Source: Micavibrio sp. (lineage in GTDB: Bacteria > Pseudomonadota > Alphaproteobacteria > Micavibrionales > UBA9664). From it: DNA of 40,245 bases. Position numbers and translations under genes: made by a program. The stretch is taken from the NCBI GenBank assembly GCA_002710775.1, contig PALX01000006.1, positions 1 to 40,245 on the forward strand, written 5' to 3'. The notes under the pieces were generated by a model, which worked only from the letters and a program-made list of their open reading frames with translations, was not told the DNA's origin and did no database searches. Shown piece by piece: positions 7,384 to 15,695 of the stretch (position 1 is the stretch's first letter; every line of letters begins with the position of its first letter).

Positions 7384-9138
7384 ATGACGATATTTAAACG
7401 CGTTGCAGATGAAATTGAAAAAGCCGTGAAGACCATAAATGCGGATGCCGATATTAGCCGCATGACGGTTGAAACGCCGCGCGATCCTTCCCATGGCGAC
7501 CTCGCGACCAATGCCGCCATGCTTATTGCAAAGCCAATGGGGATGAATCCTAGAGAACTTGCTCAGAAAATTATTGATACCCTTAGTACCTCAGAAATAT
7601 TTGAGAGCCTTGAAATTGCCGGACCAGGTTTCATAAATATGCGCCTGACACCTCAAAGCCTATGTCTAGATGTGAAAACTTGCCTTGAAACAGGAACAAA
7701 ATTTGGCGAAGTCAATGTTGGAAACGGCGAAAAAGTAAATATCGAATATGTATCCGTCAACCCAACTGGTCCGATGCATGCAGGCCATGTGCGCGGCGCT
7801 GTTGTGGGTGATACACTTGCGAGCCTTTTATCAAAAGCTGGCTACGATGTTACAAAGGAATATTACTTTAACGATGCTGGTAAACAAATTGAGGTTTTAG
7901 CGCATAGTACGTATCTCAGATACAAAGAAGCCTTGGGCGAAAATATCGGCGAAATTGCTGAAGGCCTATACCCTGGCGACTACCTAAAAGATGTCGCTAA
8001 AGCCTTGATTGAGAAAGACGGTGATAAATGGTTCAATGCAGATGAGGCAGAATGGTATGAACCCGTCAAAGATTTTGCCGTAAAAACAATAATTGAACTT
8101 ATCCGCGAAGACCTAAAACTCATTAATATCGAACATGATGTTTTTACGAATGAGCGTGTATTGATTGAAAACGGCACACTAGATAAATCATTTAAATTTT
8201 TAGAAGATAAAGACCTGATTTACACAGGCACACTTCCACCGCCTCGCGGCAAGGAAATGGAAGACTGGGAGCCAGTTCCTCTTACACTTTTCCGCTCAAG
8301 TAATTTTGGCGATGACGTTGACCGCCCCTTAAAGAAACGAGACGGAACATGGGCATACATTATGCCCGACATCGCTTATCACTATGATAAAATTCAGCGT
8401 GGTTTTAACCTGATGATTAACCTGCTCGGTAAAGACCATGGCGGTTACGAGCAACGCATTGGCCCTGTCGTCGATGCGTTTAGCGACGGCAAAGCAAGCC
8501 TTAAAGTTGTTTATAACGGCATGGTCAAAGTTTTAAAAAATGGTGTACCAGTAAAACTTTCGAAACGCTCAGGAAATCTCATCACACTGCGTGAAATGGT
8601 TGAAGAAGTTGGTGCAGATGCTGTCCGCTTTTTCATGATGACCAGAACCCCAGACTCAGAACTTGAATTTGATTTCACAAAAGTTATTGAACAGTCCAAA
8701 GACAACCCTGTTTTCTATGTTCAATATGCGCATGCGCGGTGCTGTTCAGTAATGCGGCACGCCGCAGACATGTTTGATGCGGCAAATATCACAGACGAAA
8801 AGCTAGCGCAGGTCGATATGTCTGTGCTCGGCGAGGCGGAGCTTGATGTTGTCAAGGTGCTGATTAACTGGCCACGTATTGTAGAACAAGCCGCGCAGGC
8901 TTTTGAGCCGCACCGCGTTGCTTTCTACCTACAAGATGTCGCCGCCGCATTCCATTCATGGTGGAACAAAGGGAAGGACGACACGACATTAAGGTTCTTG
9001 CAAGAAGACAAAAAAGACCTAACTCTAGCTAGACTTGCCGTGGTTCGCGCCGTTGCAACAACCATTGCTTCGGGTCTTGATGTCTTAGGCGTAGAACCCA
9101 TGGAAGAAATGAGATCGGAGGTCAGCGATGCCGCGTAA
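7384..9138 (+). CDS. argS: Arginine-tRNA ligase
   Basis: Charges tRNA-Arg with arginine in the cytosol. The 584-residue class I synthetase shows the HIGH motif as HAGH (132-135, in NPTGPMHAGHVRG) and a KMSKS equivalent KLSKR (391-395). The N-terminal Arg-tRNA synthetase domain (SHGDLATNAAM) and the C-terminal anticodon-binding DALR domain are both complete. A ribosome binding site AAGGACG precedes the ATG. It begins the long co-directional block running to 16976, and its end overlaps the SPOR gene by 11 bases. Confidence 0.96.
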   Translation: MTIFKRVADEIEKAVKTINADADISRMTVETPRDPSHGDLATNAAMLIAKPMGMNPRELAQKIIDTLSTSEIFESLEIAGPGFINMRLTPQSLCLDVKTCLETGTKFGEVNVGNGEKVNIEYVSVNPTGPMHAGHVRGAVVGDTLASLLSKAGYDVTKEYYFNDAGKQIEVLAHSTYLRYKEALGENIGEIAEGLYPGDYLKDVAKALIEKDGDKWFNADEAEWYEPVKDFAVKTIIELIREDLKLINIEHDVFTNERVLIENGTLDKSFKFLEDKDLIYTGTLPPPRGKEMEDWEPVPLTLFRSSNFGDDVDRPLKKRDGTWAYIMPDIAYHYDKIQRGFNLMINLLGKDHGGYEQRIGPVVDAFSDGKASLKVVYNGMVKVLKNGVPVKLSKRSGNLITLREMVEEVGADAVRFFMMTRTPDSELEFDFTKVIEQSKDNPVFYVQYAHARCCSVMRHAADMFDAANITDEKLAQVDMSVLGEAELDVVKVLINWPRIVEQAAQAFEPHRVAFYLQDVAAAFHSWWNKGKDDTTLRFLQEDKKDLTLARLAVVRAVATTIASGLDVLGVEPMEEMRSEVSDAA

Positions 9139-10090
9139 TGATAGTTTTGACAGCAATGATGGTGGAGTGTTCGGAAAATTGAAACGTTTCCGCAGGCCCC
9201 TCTCTCTAATCGGTTTTGTGCTTATTATTGGTTTTGTTTGGTATAGCTATTCCAGTTCAGGCGACAATAAATCAGCGCAAATCCCAATTATATATGCCGA
9301 AAAAGGCGACTATAAAATCAAACCCGAAAACCCCGGCGGATTGCAAATTCCGCACGAAGACAGTGCGGTGTTTAATGGTATGCGCGGCACAAATGACTGG
9401 GAAAGCTTTGACCCTGATGCTATTGATGACAGTGGCGCCGATGAAGAGCTTTATCAAACAAATTCAGCCGCAAACAGCGACGATGGTAGCGTGAAAGTTA
9501 GCGTTCAAGATTCTGAGAACACTAAAAAAGTAGAAAATCTATTCGACACTTTAAGTGAAAAACCCGGCCCTGAAATCGCAGCAGATGATACACCTGAACC
9601 TGACTTAGACAGCATCCCGCAACCTAAAGCGCTTGCAAAACCAGCCACAGAAGAAAAAGAAGAGACTAAGAAAGATATTAACGATGTGATTAAAGCCGTC
9701 GCTGAGACAAAGAAAACGGAAGTTATCACAGAAGCCAAGCCTGAGCCTGAGCCTGAGCCTGAACCAACACCTGCCCCCAAAGCTGTGCCGGAAGAAACCA
9801 CCACTGCAAAAACAATAGAGCCTGCAAAACCAGCACAAACGGATGGCACACATTTCATCCAGCTCGGTTCTTTTAGAACACAAGACGCCGCCAAAGAAGG
9901 CTATACCAATTTGGTTAAAAAATACGGCGAGGACATCAACACATTTGGTGTGCGTTATGTCGACATCACAATTGAAGGCAAAGGTGATTTTGTTCGCGTT
10001 CAGGCTGGCCCAGCGTCAAAAACTCAAGCTGACCAGAAATGCTCTCGCATCAAAGCTAAAGGAGGCGCATGCTATGTCGTTGCCAAATAA
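9128..10090 (+). CDS. SPOR domain membrane protein
   Basis: Predicted inner-membrane protein of 320 residues. A short cytoplasmic N-terminus is followed by one membrane helix (about 24-42) and a long, acidic, low-complexity periplasmic linker rich in Pro, Glu, Lys and Thr, including an EPEPEPEPTP run. A C-terminal SPOR domain (about 238-320, beginning THFIQLGSFRTQDAA) ends the protein. SPOR domains bind denuded glycan strands and usually target proteins to the division septum. Placement between argS and nagZ is the standard alphaproteobacterial order and suggests a role in cell-wall remodelling during division. The start ATG overlaps the end of argS. Confidence 0.88.
   Translation: MPRNDSFDSNDGGVFGKLKRFRRPLSLIGFVLIIGFVWYSYSSSGDNKSAQIPIIYAEKGDYKIKPENPGGLQIPHEDSAVFNGMRGTNDWESFDPDAIDDSGADEELYQTNSAANSDDGSVKVSVQDSENTKKVENLFDTLSEKPGPEIAADDTPEPDLDSIPQPKALAKPATEEKEETKKDINDVIKAVAETKKTEVITEAKPEPEPEPEPTPAPKAVPEETTTAKTIEPAKPAQTDGTHFIQLGSFRTQDAAKEGYTNLVKKYGEDINTFGVRYVDITIEGKGDFVRVQAGPASKTQADQKCSRIKAKGGACYVVAK
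9739..9762 (+). repeat. GCCTGA hexanucleotide repeat, four units
   Basis: Four perfect tandem copies of GCCTGA encode the Pro-Glu alternation in the SPOR protein linker. Copy-number change would lengthen or shorten the linker without shifting frame. Confidence 0.8.
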
Positions 10091-11138
10091 TATTTTAAAA
10101 CAAAGCTCTAGCGTCATTTATGGATGTGAAGGTTTAAAACTATCCGCTTCCGAACGTGATTTCTTTACTGATGTGAAGCCTGTTGGTTTCATCCTCTTCG
10201 CCCGCAATATTGACACCCCCGAACAAGTTAAAGTTTTGATTGAAGACTTGCGTGCAACTGTCGGATGGAAATGCCCTGTTCTTATCGATCAAGAAGGCGG
10301 GCGTGTTGAACGCCTCAAAGCACCATACTGGCTTTCCCATGCTCCAATGGCAGATTTTGGCGCGCTATATAAGGACGACCCTGAAGCCGCTATGCGTGCT
10401 TTGGGCCTTAACATCAAATCTATCTCTCATATGCTGTGGGAGCTTGGCGTCACCGTAAACTGTACACCCGTTTTAGATATTCCTGTTGAAGGCGCGCATG
10501 ACATTATCGGTGACCGCGCTTTTTCTTTTGATAAAGATATCGTTGCCGCCCTCGGTCAAGTCGTTGCTGACAGTTGCATCGACAGCGCTATTACCCCTGT
10601 TATCAAACATATTCCAGGGCATGGCCGCGCCTTCTCAGACTCGCATGAAGACCTCCCCATCGTTGAGACCTCTCGCGCCGAGTTGGATGACACAGACTTC
10701 ACAAGCTTTTGCGCCGTGAACGCACCGAGCTATTGGGGCATGACGGCACATGTCCTGTATAAAGATATAGATAAAGAATTACCCGCCACCCTTTCACCGC
10801 TTATCATTAAAGAAATTATCCGTGAGCAAATGAACTTCGACGGATTTTTGCTCGGCGATGATGTATTCATGAAAGCACTTGATCCTTATGGCGATCTCAC
10901 AGCGCGCGTGAAGGACTCGTTGGATGCTGGCTTGGACACAGCTCTTTTCTGTCATGGCGATGTAAAAGAAATGGAACTCGGCGCAAAAGGGGCTAGCCCG
11001 TTACGCGAAGACAGCATCAAACGCCTTATATGCGCTGAAGAAGCACGTCTTGCTAAAGAATCCGCATTCGCCGAAACAGATATCGCGGAAATTAGAAAAG
11101 AACTTCACAGCATCATTCCAAACAAGATGGTGGCGTAG
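10074..11138 (+). CDS. nagZ: Beta-N-acetylhexosaminidase (NagZ, GH3)
   Basis: Removes N-acetylglucosamine from anhydromuropeptides during peptidoglycan recycling in the cytosol. The 354-residue glycoside hydrolase family 3 protein has the substrate-binding motif KHIPGHG (178-184), the following DSHEDLP loop carrying the acid/base His-Asp pair, and the nucleophile region LLGDDVFM (Asp near 262-263). The EGGRVERL motif near residue 70 is also typical. The start is ATG 10074, with GGAGG at 10061-10065 as ribosome binding site; it overlaps the SPOR gene end by 17 bases. The frame is open further upstream but that part is not family sequence. Confidence 0.93.
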   Translation: MSLPNNILKQSSSVIYGCEGLKLSASERDFFTDVKPVGFILFARNIDTPEQVKVLIEDLRATVGWKCPVLIDQEGGRVERLKAPYWLSHAPMADFGALYKDDPEAAMRALGLNIKSISHMLWELGVTVNCTPVLDIPVEGAHDIIGDRAFSFDKDIVAALGQVVADSCIDSAITPVIKHIPGHGRAFSDSHEDLPIVETSRAELDDTDFTSFCAVNAPSYWGMTAHVLYKDIDKELPATLSPLIIKEIIREQMNFDGFLLGDDVFMKALDPYGDLTARVKDSLDAGLDTALFCHGDVKEMELGAKGASPLREDSIKRLICAEEARLAKESAFAETDIAEIRKELHSIIPNKMVA

Positions 11139-11174
11139 GATATAAAAAACAGCTTGAACCAAAAGGAGAAAATA

Positions 11175-11777
11175 ATGGCAAAAGCGCTTAATAAATCACG
11201 TATACAATACTCAAAACTCGCACTTCTAACCGCTATCGTACTTATGCTATTCGGACGAGAGTTTTGGGCTCACGAAACAGTCTGGCATGAAACGTTAGAT
11301 TTTACGGGCTATTTCCTGATCGCCATATGCGCTCTAGGTCGTTTATTTAGCACTGCTTTTTTGGGCGGTTTCAAAAACGATAATTTGATTACTTATGGCG
11401 CTTTTTCTGTTGTAAGGAACCCCTTATATTTCTTCTCTCTCATCGGGATTACAGGAATTGCTTTCATGACCAACCATATAGCCATCATTATCGGCCTGCC
11501 GCTTTTTTTCTACTTCCTTTACATCGCTCTAATCAAACGTGAAGAGAGCTTTCTCAAAGAAAAATTTGGAAAAAAATACGAAAAATACATGCAGGAAGCG
11601 CCCCGTCTCATTCCGAATTTCTCTTTATACCATGCACCTGAAAGCATTACTGTTTATCCAAACTTTCTTGTTAATGCTTTCAAAGATGCCATCTGGTGGT
11701 TTGCAGCCTTCCCGCTTGTAGAGCTTGCTGAAGCCTTGCACGATCTGAAGATCCTAAAAGAGGTTATTCCATTCTAA
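11175..11777 (+). CDS. Isoprenylcysteine carboxyl methyltransferase (ICMT)-like membrane protein
   Basis: The 200-residue integral membrane protein has the ICMT/phospholipid methyltransferase signature: VVRNPLYFFSL near residue 80 and the later EESFLKEKFGKKYEKYM...RLIP block. In related proteins these parts bind S-adenosylmethionine at the membrane face. About four or five hydrophobic helices are visible. The substrate cannot be told; bacterial members may methylate lipids or small molecules rather than prenylated proteins. The start ATG 11175 follows AAGGAG. The stop codon shares one base with the scpA start. It interrupts the usual nagZ-scpA adjacency, so it looks like a lineage-specific insertion. 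Confidence 0.8.
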   Translation: MAKALNKSRIQYSKLALLTAIVLMLFGREFWAHETVWHETLDFTGYFLIAICALGRLFSTAFLGGFKNDNLITYGAFSVVRNPLYFFSLIGITGIAFMTNHIAIIIGLPLFFYFLYIALIKREESFLKEKFGKKYEKYMQEAPRLIPNFSLYHAPESITVYPNFLVNAFKDAIWWFAAFPLVELAEALHDLKILKEVIPF

Positions 11778-12586
11778 TGAGCGACGAGACGTTTCAAGAA
11801 GATCAATGGCCTAAAGGAGAACATGAGGAGCATCCTCACGACTCTCTGCTGTTGAACCTTGAAGGGTTCGAAGGACCAATTGATGTTTTGCTTAATCTGG
11901 CGCGCGATCAGAAAGTAGACCTCACAAAAATATCTATTTTGGAACTTGTGAAGCAATATCTAGTATTTGTCGAACGTGCCAAACAAATACGTCTCGAACT
12001 TGCCGCTGATTATCTCGTTATGGCGGCATGGTTGGCTTATCTTAAATCACGTTTGCTTTTACCGAAGGAAGAAAAAGGGGAAGACGAACTCAGCGCCGAA
12101 GAAATGTCCGAGGCCCTAGCCTTCCAACTTAGACGCTTAGAAGCAATTCAAGATGTGGCTGAGCGCCTCTTTGCCCGCCCTCAACTTGGCCAGCAAGTTT
12201 TTTACCGCGGCATGCCTGAAGGCCTGTCTCGCTCCACCGACGCAACGTATGACGCCAGCTTCTACGATATTATCCAAGCCTATGGCGATATTCAAAGACG
12301 CAGTGATCATAGCTCTTATGAGATTAAACCTTTTAACCTTATGTCCCCTGATGAGGCAGTTGAACGCCTTTCACGCATGCTTGGTAAACTTCCCAAAAAA
12401 GGCGTGCATACTGTGTGGGCGACGCTAGACCAATTCCTGCCTGAAGATCTTGTGGATGCGCTCATGGCACGCTCAGCCACCGCCTCAACTTTTGTAGCCA
12501 GCCTTGAGCTTGTAAAACAAGGGCAAGTAGAAATCAGGCAAGATGGCGCTTTTAAACCTATTTACCTCCGCGGTAAAAGTGAGTAG
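11777..12586 (+). CDS. scpA: Segregation and condensation protein A
   Basis: Kleisin subunit of the SMC-ScpAB condensin that compacts and segregates the chromosome. The 269-residue protein shows the family's N-terminal signature LNLEGFEGPIDVLLNLARDQ, followed by ISILELVKQYLVFVE and the conserved ADYLVMAAWLAYLKSRLLLP helix that contacts the SMC neck. The C-terminal winged-helix part (FVASLELVKQGQVEIRQDGAF) contacts the SMC head. Length is normal. The partner scpB follows after 12 bases. Confidence 0.94.
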   Translation: MSDETFQEDQWPKGEHEEHPHDSLLLNLEGFEGPIDVLLNLARDQKVDLTKISILELVKQYLVFVERAKQIRLELAADYLVMAAWLAYLKSRLLLPKEEKGEDELSAEEMSEALAFQLRRLEAIQDVAERLFARPQLGQQVFYRGMPEGLSRSTDATYDASFYDIIQAYGDIQRRSDHSSYEIKPFNLMSPDEAVERLSRMLGKLPKKGVHTVWATLDQFLPEDLVDALMARSATASTFVASLELVKQGQVEIRQDGAFKPIYLRGKSE

Positions 12587-12598
12587 AGAATATATACT

Positions 12599-13330
12599 AT
12601 GAGTGAAGATACGACAGAAAACACAATAGAAGAAACTGGCAATATTGATGCATTGCGCAGGCTTGAAGCGCTCCTTTTCGCGGCTAAGAAACCACTCACC
12701 GTTGAAGAAATGGAAGAGCGTCTTGGTGTATCACAAGACAATAAAATTGATGTGCGCGCCTTGTTACGTGAGCTCAGCGACACTTATGAAAGCCGCGGCT
12801 TTAACCTTGTGAACACTGGCAATAACTGGGCTTTCAAAACAGCCGCCGATCTAGCCGACACACTGGAGCACCAACAAGAAGAAGAACGCACCCTCTCTCG
12901 CGCAGCAATGGAGACACTTTCAATCGTGGCGTACCACCAGCCCGTGACTCGCGCTGAAATTGAAAATATTCGCGGCGTCAGCACCAGCAAAGGCACACTT
13001 GATATATTAATAGAAGCGGGCTGGGTTAAGCCGGGCCGTCGCCGCCAGGTTCCGGGCAAACCGCTGACATGGATCACAACGGATGGATTTTTAGATCATT
13101 TTGGGTTACAAACATTAATGGAGCTACCCGGCCTCGAAGAGCTACAATCATCTGGTTTACTCGACAAACGTCCGGCCATCGAAACACTCCCCGGTACACC
13201 GGATATGTTTGAAGATGAAGAACGCATAGCTCAAGAGGAACAGGCTCAAGAAGAAGAGGCCGAAGCCCAGAGTGAGAACGAGACGGAAGACGAAACACAA
13301 GAACAAGCAGAAAAGGAAGCAACCTCATGA
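12599..13330 (+). CDS. scpB: Segregation and condensation protein B
   Basis: Dimeric partner of ScpA in the condensin complex. Two winged-helix domains are recognisable: LRRLEALLFAAKKPLTVEEM near the start, and LSIVAYHQPVTRAEIENIRG with the following VKPGRRRQVPGKPLTWITT. After about residue 195 the protein continues as a strongly acidic Glu/Gln-rich tail (AQEEEAEAQSENETEDE) that is probably disordered. The end overlaps the tatA start by four bases (ATGA), which suggests translational coupling. Confidence 0.93.
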   Translation: MSEDTTENTIEETGNIDALRRLEALLFAAKKPLTVEEMEERLGVSQDNKIDVRALLRELSDTYESRGFNLVNTGNNWAFKTAADLADTLEHQQEEERTLSRAAMETLSIVAYHQPVTRAEIENIRGVSTSKGTLDILIEAGWVKPGRRRQVPGKPLTWITTDGFLDHFGLQTLMELPGLEELQSSGLLDKRPAIETLPGTPDMFEDEERIAQEEQAQEEEAEAQSENETEDETQEQAEKEATS

Positions 13331-13557
13331 CCCCAGGACTATGGCAAATCTTAATTATCGCTGTTGTATTCATCGTGATCTTTGGCGGACGCGGTAAAAT
13401 CTCAGCAATCCTGTCCGACCTTGGCAAAGGCATTAAGAGCTTTAAAAAAGGCATGGAAGATGAAGAAAAGAACGAGCCCAAAACAATTGACCATACGCCA
13501 AGCCAATCAGCCGATGAAAAGGCTGAGGACACAGAATCCAAAACAAAAGGAAAGTAA
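13327..13557 (+). CDS. tatA: Sec-independent translocase subunit TatA
   Basis: Pore-forming subunit of the twin-arginine system that exports folded proteins across the inner membrane. The 76-residue protein has an N-terminal membrane helix (LWQILIIAVVFIVIFGG), the FGG hinge, and an amphipathic helix containing the typical LGKGIKSFKKGM. A charged tail follows. It is first of a tatA-tatB-tatC run placed after scpB, the standard alphaproteobacterial layout. Confidence 0.93.
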   Translation: MTPGLWQILIIAVVFIVIFGGRGKISAILSDLGKGIKSFKKGMEDEEKNEPKTIDHTPSQSADEKAEDTESKTKGK

Positions 13558-13560
13558 GCC

Positions 13561-13845
13561 ATGCTCTCCTTAGGCTGGCCCGAACTTATCATCATTGCCC
13601 TATTGGCCCTGTTTGTAATTGCGCCAAAAGACATCCCTAAAATGATGTATGGCCTTGGCAAGATTATGCGCCGGATCAGCTATATTCGCTATGCCTTCAC
13701 TCAACAATTCGAAGACTTCCTAAAAGAAACCGAACTCAAAGAGATGCAGAACAAAGCCGCCCAGCGCGAGGATCTTCCTGAGACAACGCCTCAAAACAAG
13801 ACAGCCAAAATTAAAGCGGCAGAAACGGATGAGGCTGATGAGTGA
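13561..13845 (+). CDS. tatB: Sec-independent translocase subunit TatB
   Basis: Works with TatC to recognise twin-arginine signal peptides. The 94-residue protein begins with the TatB-type helix LGWPELIIIALLALFVIAPKDIP, including the conserved Glu and the P-K-D-P segment, followed by an amphipathic helix (MMYGLGKIMRRISYIRYAFTQ) and a charged tail. It is at the short end for TatB. Position between tatA and tatC supports the call. Its end overlaps tatC by 8 bases. Confidence 0.9.
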   Translation: MLSLGWPELIIIALLALFVIAPKDIPKMMYGLGKIMRRISYIRYAFTQQFEDFLKETELKEMQNKAAQREDLPETTPQNKTAKIKAAETDEADE

Positions 13846-14614
13846 AGACCAGCAGACCCAAGAAGAAACAGGCAGTACGATTTTTGACCACATTAATGAG
13901 CTCAAAAAACGGGTTGGGTTTGCGCTTCTTATTTTGTTCATCGGCACAATTGCCGCATACTTTTTCGTCCAACCTATTTTTGATTTCATCATTGCGCCAC
14001 TGGCTAAGGCAATGGGCGAGGAAAGCACAAACCGCCTGATCTATACGCATCTAGCCGAAGGTTTTTTCACCTCCGTAAAGCTCGCCTTTTTTACCAGCCT
14101 TTACCTCACCATGCCTCTATGGCTAATACAAATATGGCGCTTTGTCGCACCGGGTTTGTACCGCAATGAAAAAAAAGCAATGCTCCCCTTTTTTATCGCA
14201 ACGCCTGTTTTATTCTATCTTGGCGGCGCCTTGGTTTACTACTTGGTCATGCCCTTTGCGTGGGAGTTTTTCCTAAGCTTCCAAACAGGATTCCAAGAAA
14301 CAACCCTCCCCATACAGCTTGAAGCACGTATCAGTGATTATCTAAGCCTCATCATTACCTTCGTTTTTGCCTTTGGGTTTTGTTTTGAACTTCCCATTCT
14401 CCTTGGCCTGCTCGGTCATGCCGGCATCATCAATAAAGGACAACTAAAGAGCGGGCGACGCTATGCTATTCTTCTAGCATTCATACTCGGCGCTTTTTTA
14501 ACCCCGCCTGATGTTATCAGCCAAATCACACTCGCGGGCGCTATCCTTATTCTATACGAAATTACCATTCTATTCATGCCGCAAACTTCCCCTAAAGAAG
14601 AGCTTGCCGCATGA
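13838..14614 (+). CDS. tatC: Sec-independent translocase subunit TatC
   Basis: Polytopic receptor of the twin-arginine translocase. The 258-residue protein has the TatC N-terminal signature (FDHINELKKRVGFALL), then six membrane segments, with the conserved VAPGLYRNEKKAMLPF loop and the FAFGFCFELPILLGLLG segment. The start could be ATG 13829 or ATG 13838; I use 13838 (MSEDQQTQ) because it lies closer to the conserved domain and overlaps tatB less. The end overlaps zapE by four bases (ATGA). Confidence 0.94.
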   Translation: MSEDQQTQEETGSTIFDHINELKKRVGFALLILFIGTIAAYFFVQPIFDFIIAPLAKAMGEESTNRLIYTHLAEGFFTSVKLAFFTSLYLTMPLWLIQIWRFVAPGLYRNEKKAMLPFFIATPVLFYLGGALVYYLVMPFAWEFFLSFQTGFQETTLPIQLEARISDYLSLIITFVFAFGFCFELPILLGLLGHAGIINKGQLKSGRRYAILLAFILGAFLTPPDVISQITLAGAILILYEITILFMPQTSPKEELAA

Positions 14615-15678
14615 GTGTCTTAGAAGCGTATAAAGACCTACTTAAAGACGGCACGATTGCGCCAGACCCCCATCAAGAAAGCGCGATAACGGCTCTTCAA
14701 GACATTGAGGTCGCGGCAGACGAAGAACAAAAAAAACGTGGTTTTTTTCGCAAAAAACAGACTTCAGATGTACGCGGAGTCTATATGTATGGCGGTGTCG
14801 GACGCGGTAAGTCCATGGTTATGGATTTGTTCTTTCATGAAAGTAATATCGATAAAAAGCGACGCATTCATTTTCATGAATTTATGATCGAAACTCATGA
14901 CTTCTTACACAAAGCTAAGGAAGATGACAGCGCCTTGATGTCTTACGCAAAAGAGATTGCAAGGAATACGAAGCTTTTATGCTTTGATGAATTTCATGTC
15001 ACCAATGTCGCCGATGCGATGATCTTATCTCGTCTTTTCACCGCCCTTTTGGAAAGCGGTATTTTTGTCATTGCGACCAGTAACTGGGCGCCAGATGATT
15101 TATATAAGGATGGCCTACAGCGTGTACGCTTTCTGCCCTTCATAGACTTGCTAAAAGAAAAACTCAATGTTGTACATTTATCTGGCGCAACGGATTACAG
15201 GCAGGAAGTCTTGATCGCCAACCCCACCTATTTCCACCCCTTCGGCCCCGAAGTGGAAAAAACCGTCGATGCGCTGTTTCAGAAACTAGCCGGCGGTGAA
15301 GCGCTTAATGCACAGGTTTTAACCGTCAAAGGACGCAAGCTTAAATTCCATGCGACACAAAATGGCATTGCCCGCGCCAGCTTTACCGAGCTGTGCGAAA
15401 AACCTTTGGGCGCTGAGGACTACATTACTTTTGTACAGGCTTTCCACACAGTTTTCCTCGAACATATCCCCAAGATGGGGTATGACCGCCGCAATGAAAT
15501 TAAACGCTTTATTACGCTCATAGACGCTTTGTATGAAGCTAAAACAAAAGTTATTTTCATGGCTGAGGCCTCTCCAGATAAGGTCTACAGCGGCAATGAC
15601 CATGCGTTCGAGTTTGAGCGCACACTCAGCCGCATCAATGAAATGCAGAGCACGGAATATTTGGAGAATGCTCAATAA
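14611..15678 (+). CDS. zapE: Cell division protein ZapE (AFG1-like ATPase)
   Basis: P-loop ATPase of the AFG1/ZapE family, linked to Z-ring dynamics during division and in mitochondria to protein quality control. In 355 residues it has a Walker A motif (GGVGRGKS, 61-68), the family motif RIHFHEFMIETHDFLH just after it, a Walker B LLCFDEFHV (122-130), and the sensor region VIATSNWAPDDLYKDGLQR. It overlaps tatC by four bases. In many alphaproteobacteria zapE sits directly before mdh-sucC-sucD; here sucC is 5.2 kb further on and mdh is not found. Confidence 0.92.
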   Translation: MSVLEAYKDLLKDGTIAPDPHQESAITALQDIEVAADEEQKKRGFFRKKQTSDVRGVYMYGGVGRGKSMVMDLFFHESNIDKKRRIHFHEFMIETHDFLHKAKEDDSALMSYAKEIARNTKLLCFDEFHVTNVADAMILSRLFTALLESGIFVIATSNWAPDDLYKDGLQRVRFLPFIDLLKEKLNVVHLSGATDYRQEVLIANPTYFHPFGPEVEKTVDALFQKLAGGEALNAQVLTVKGRKLKFHATQNGIARASFTELCEKPLGAEDYITFVQAFHTVFLEHIPKMGYDRRNEIKRFITLIDALYEAKTKVIFMAEASPDKVYSGNDHAFEFERTLSRINEMQSTEYLENAQ

Positions 15679-15695
15679 AAGAGTAGAATAAAAGG

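Noticed and set aside
9505-9894. Long minus-strand frame rich in Ser and Gly opposite the SPOR gene
   Set aside because: It mirrors the Pro/Glu-rich linker of the real gene and has no recognisable start signal or motif.
13074-13661. Minus-strand frame of 195 codons across scpB, tatA and tatB
   Set aside because: It overlaps three well-identified genes and resembles no protein family.
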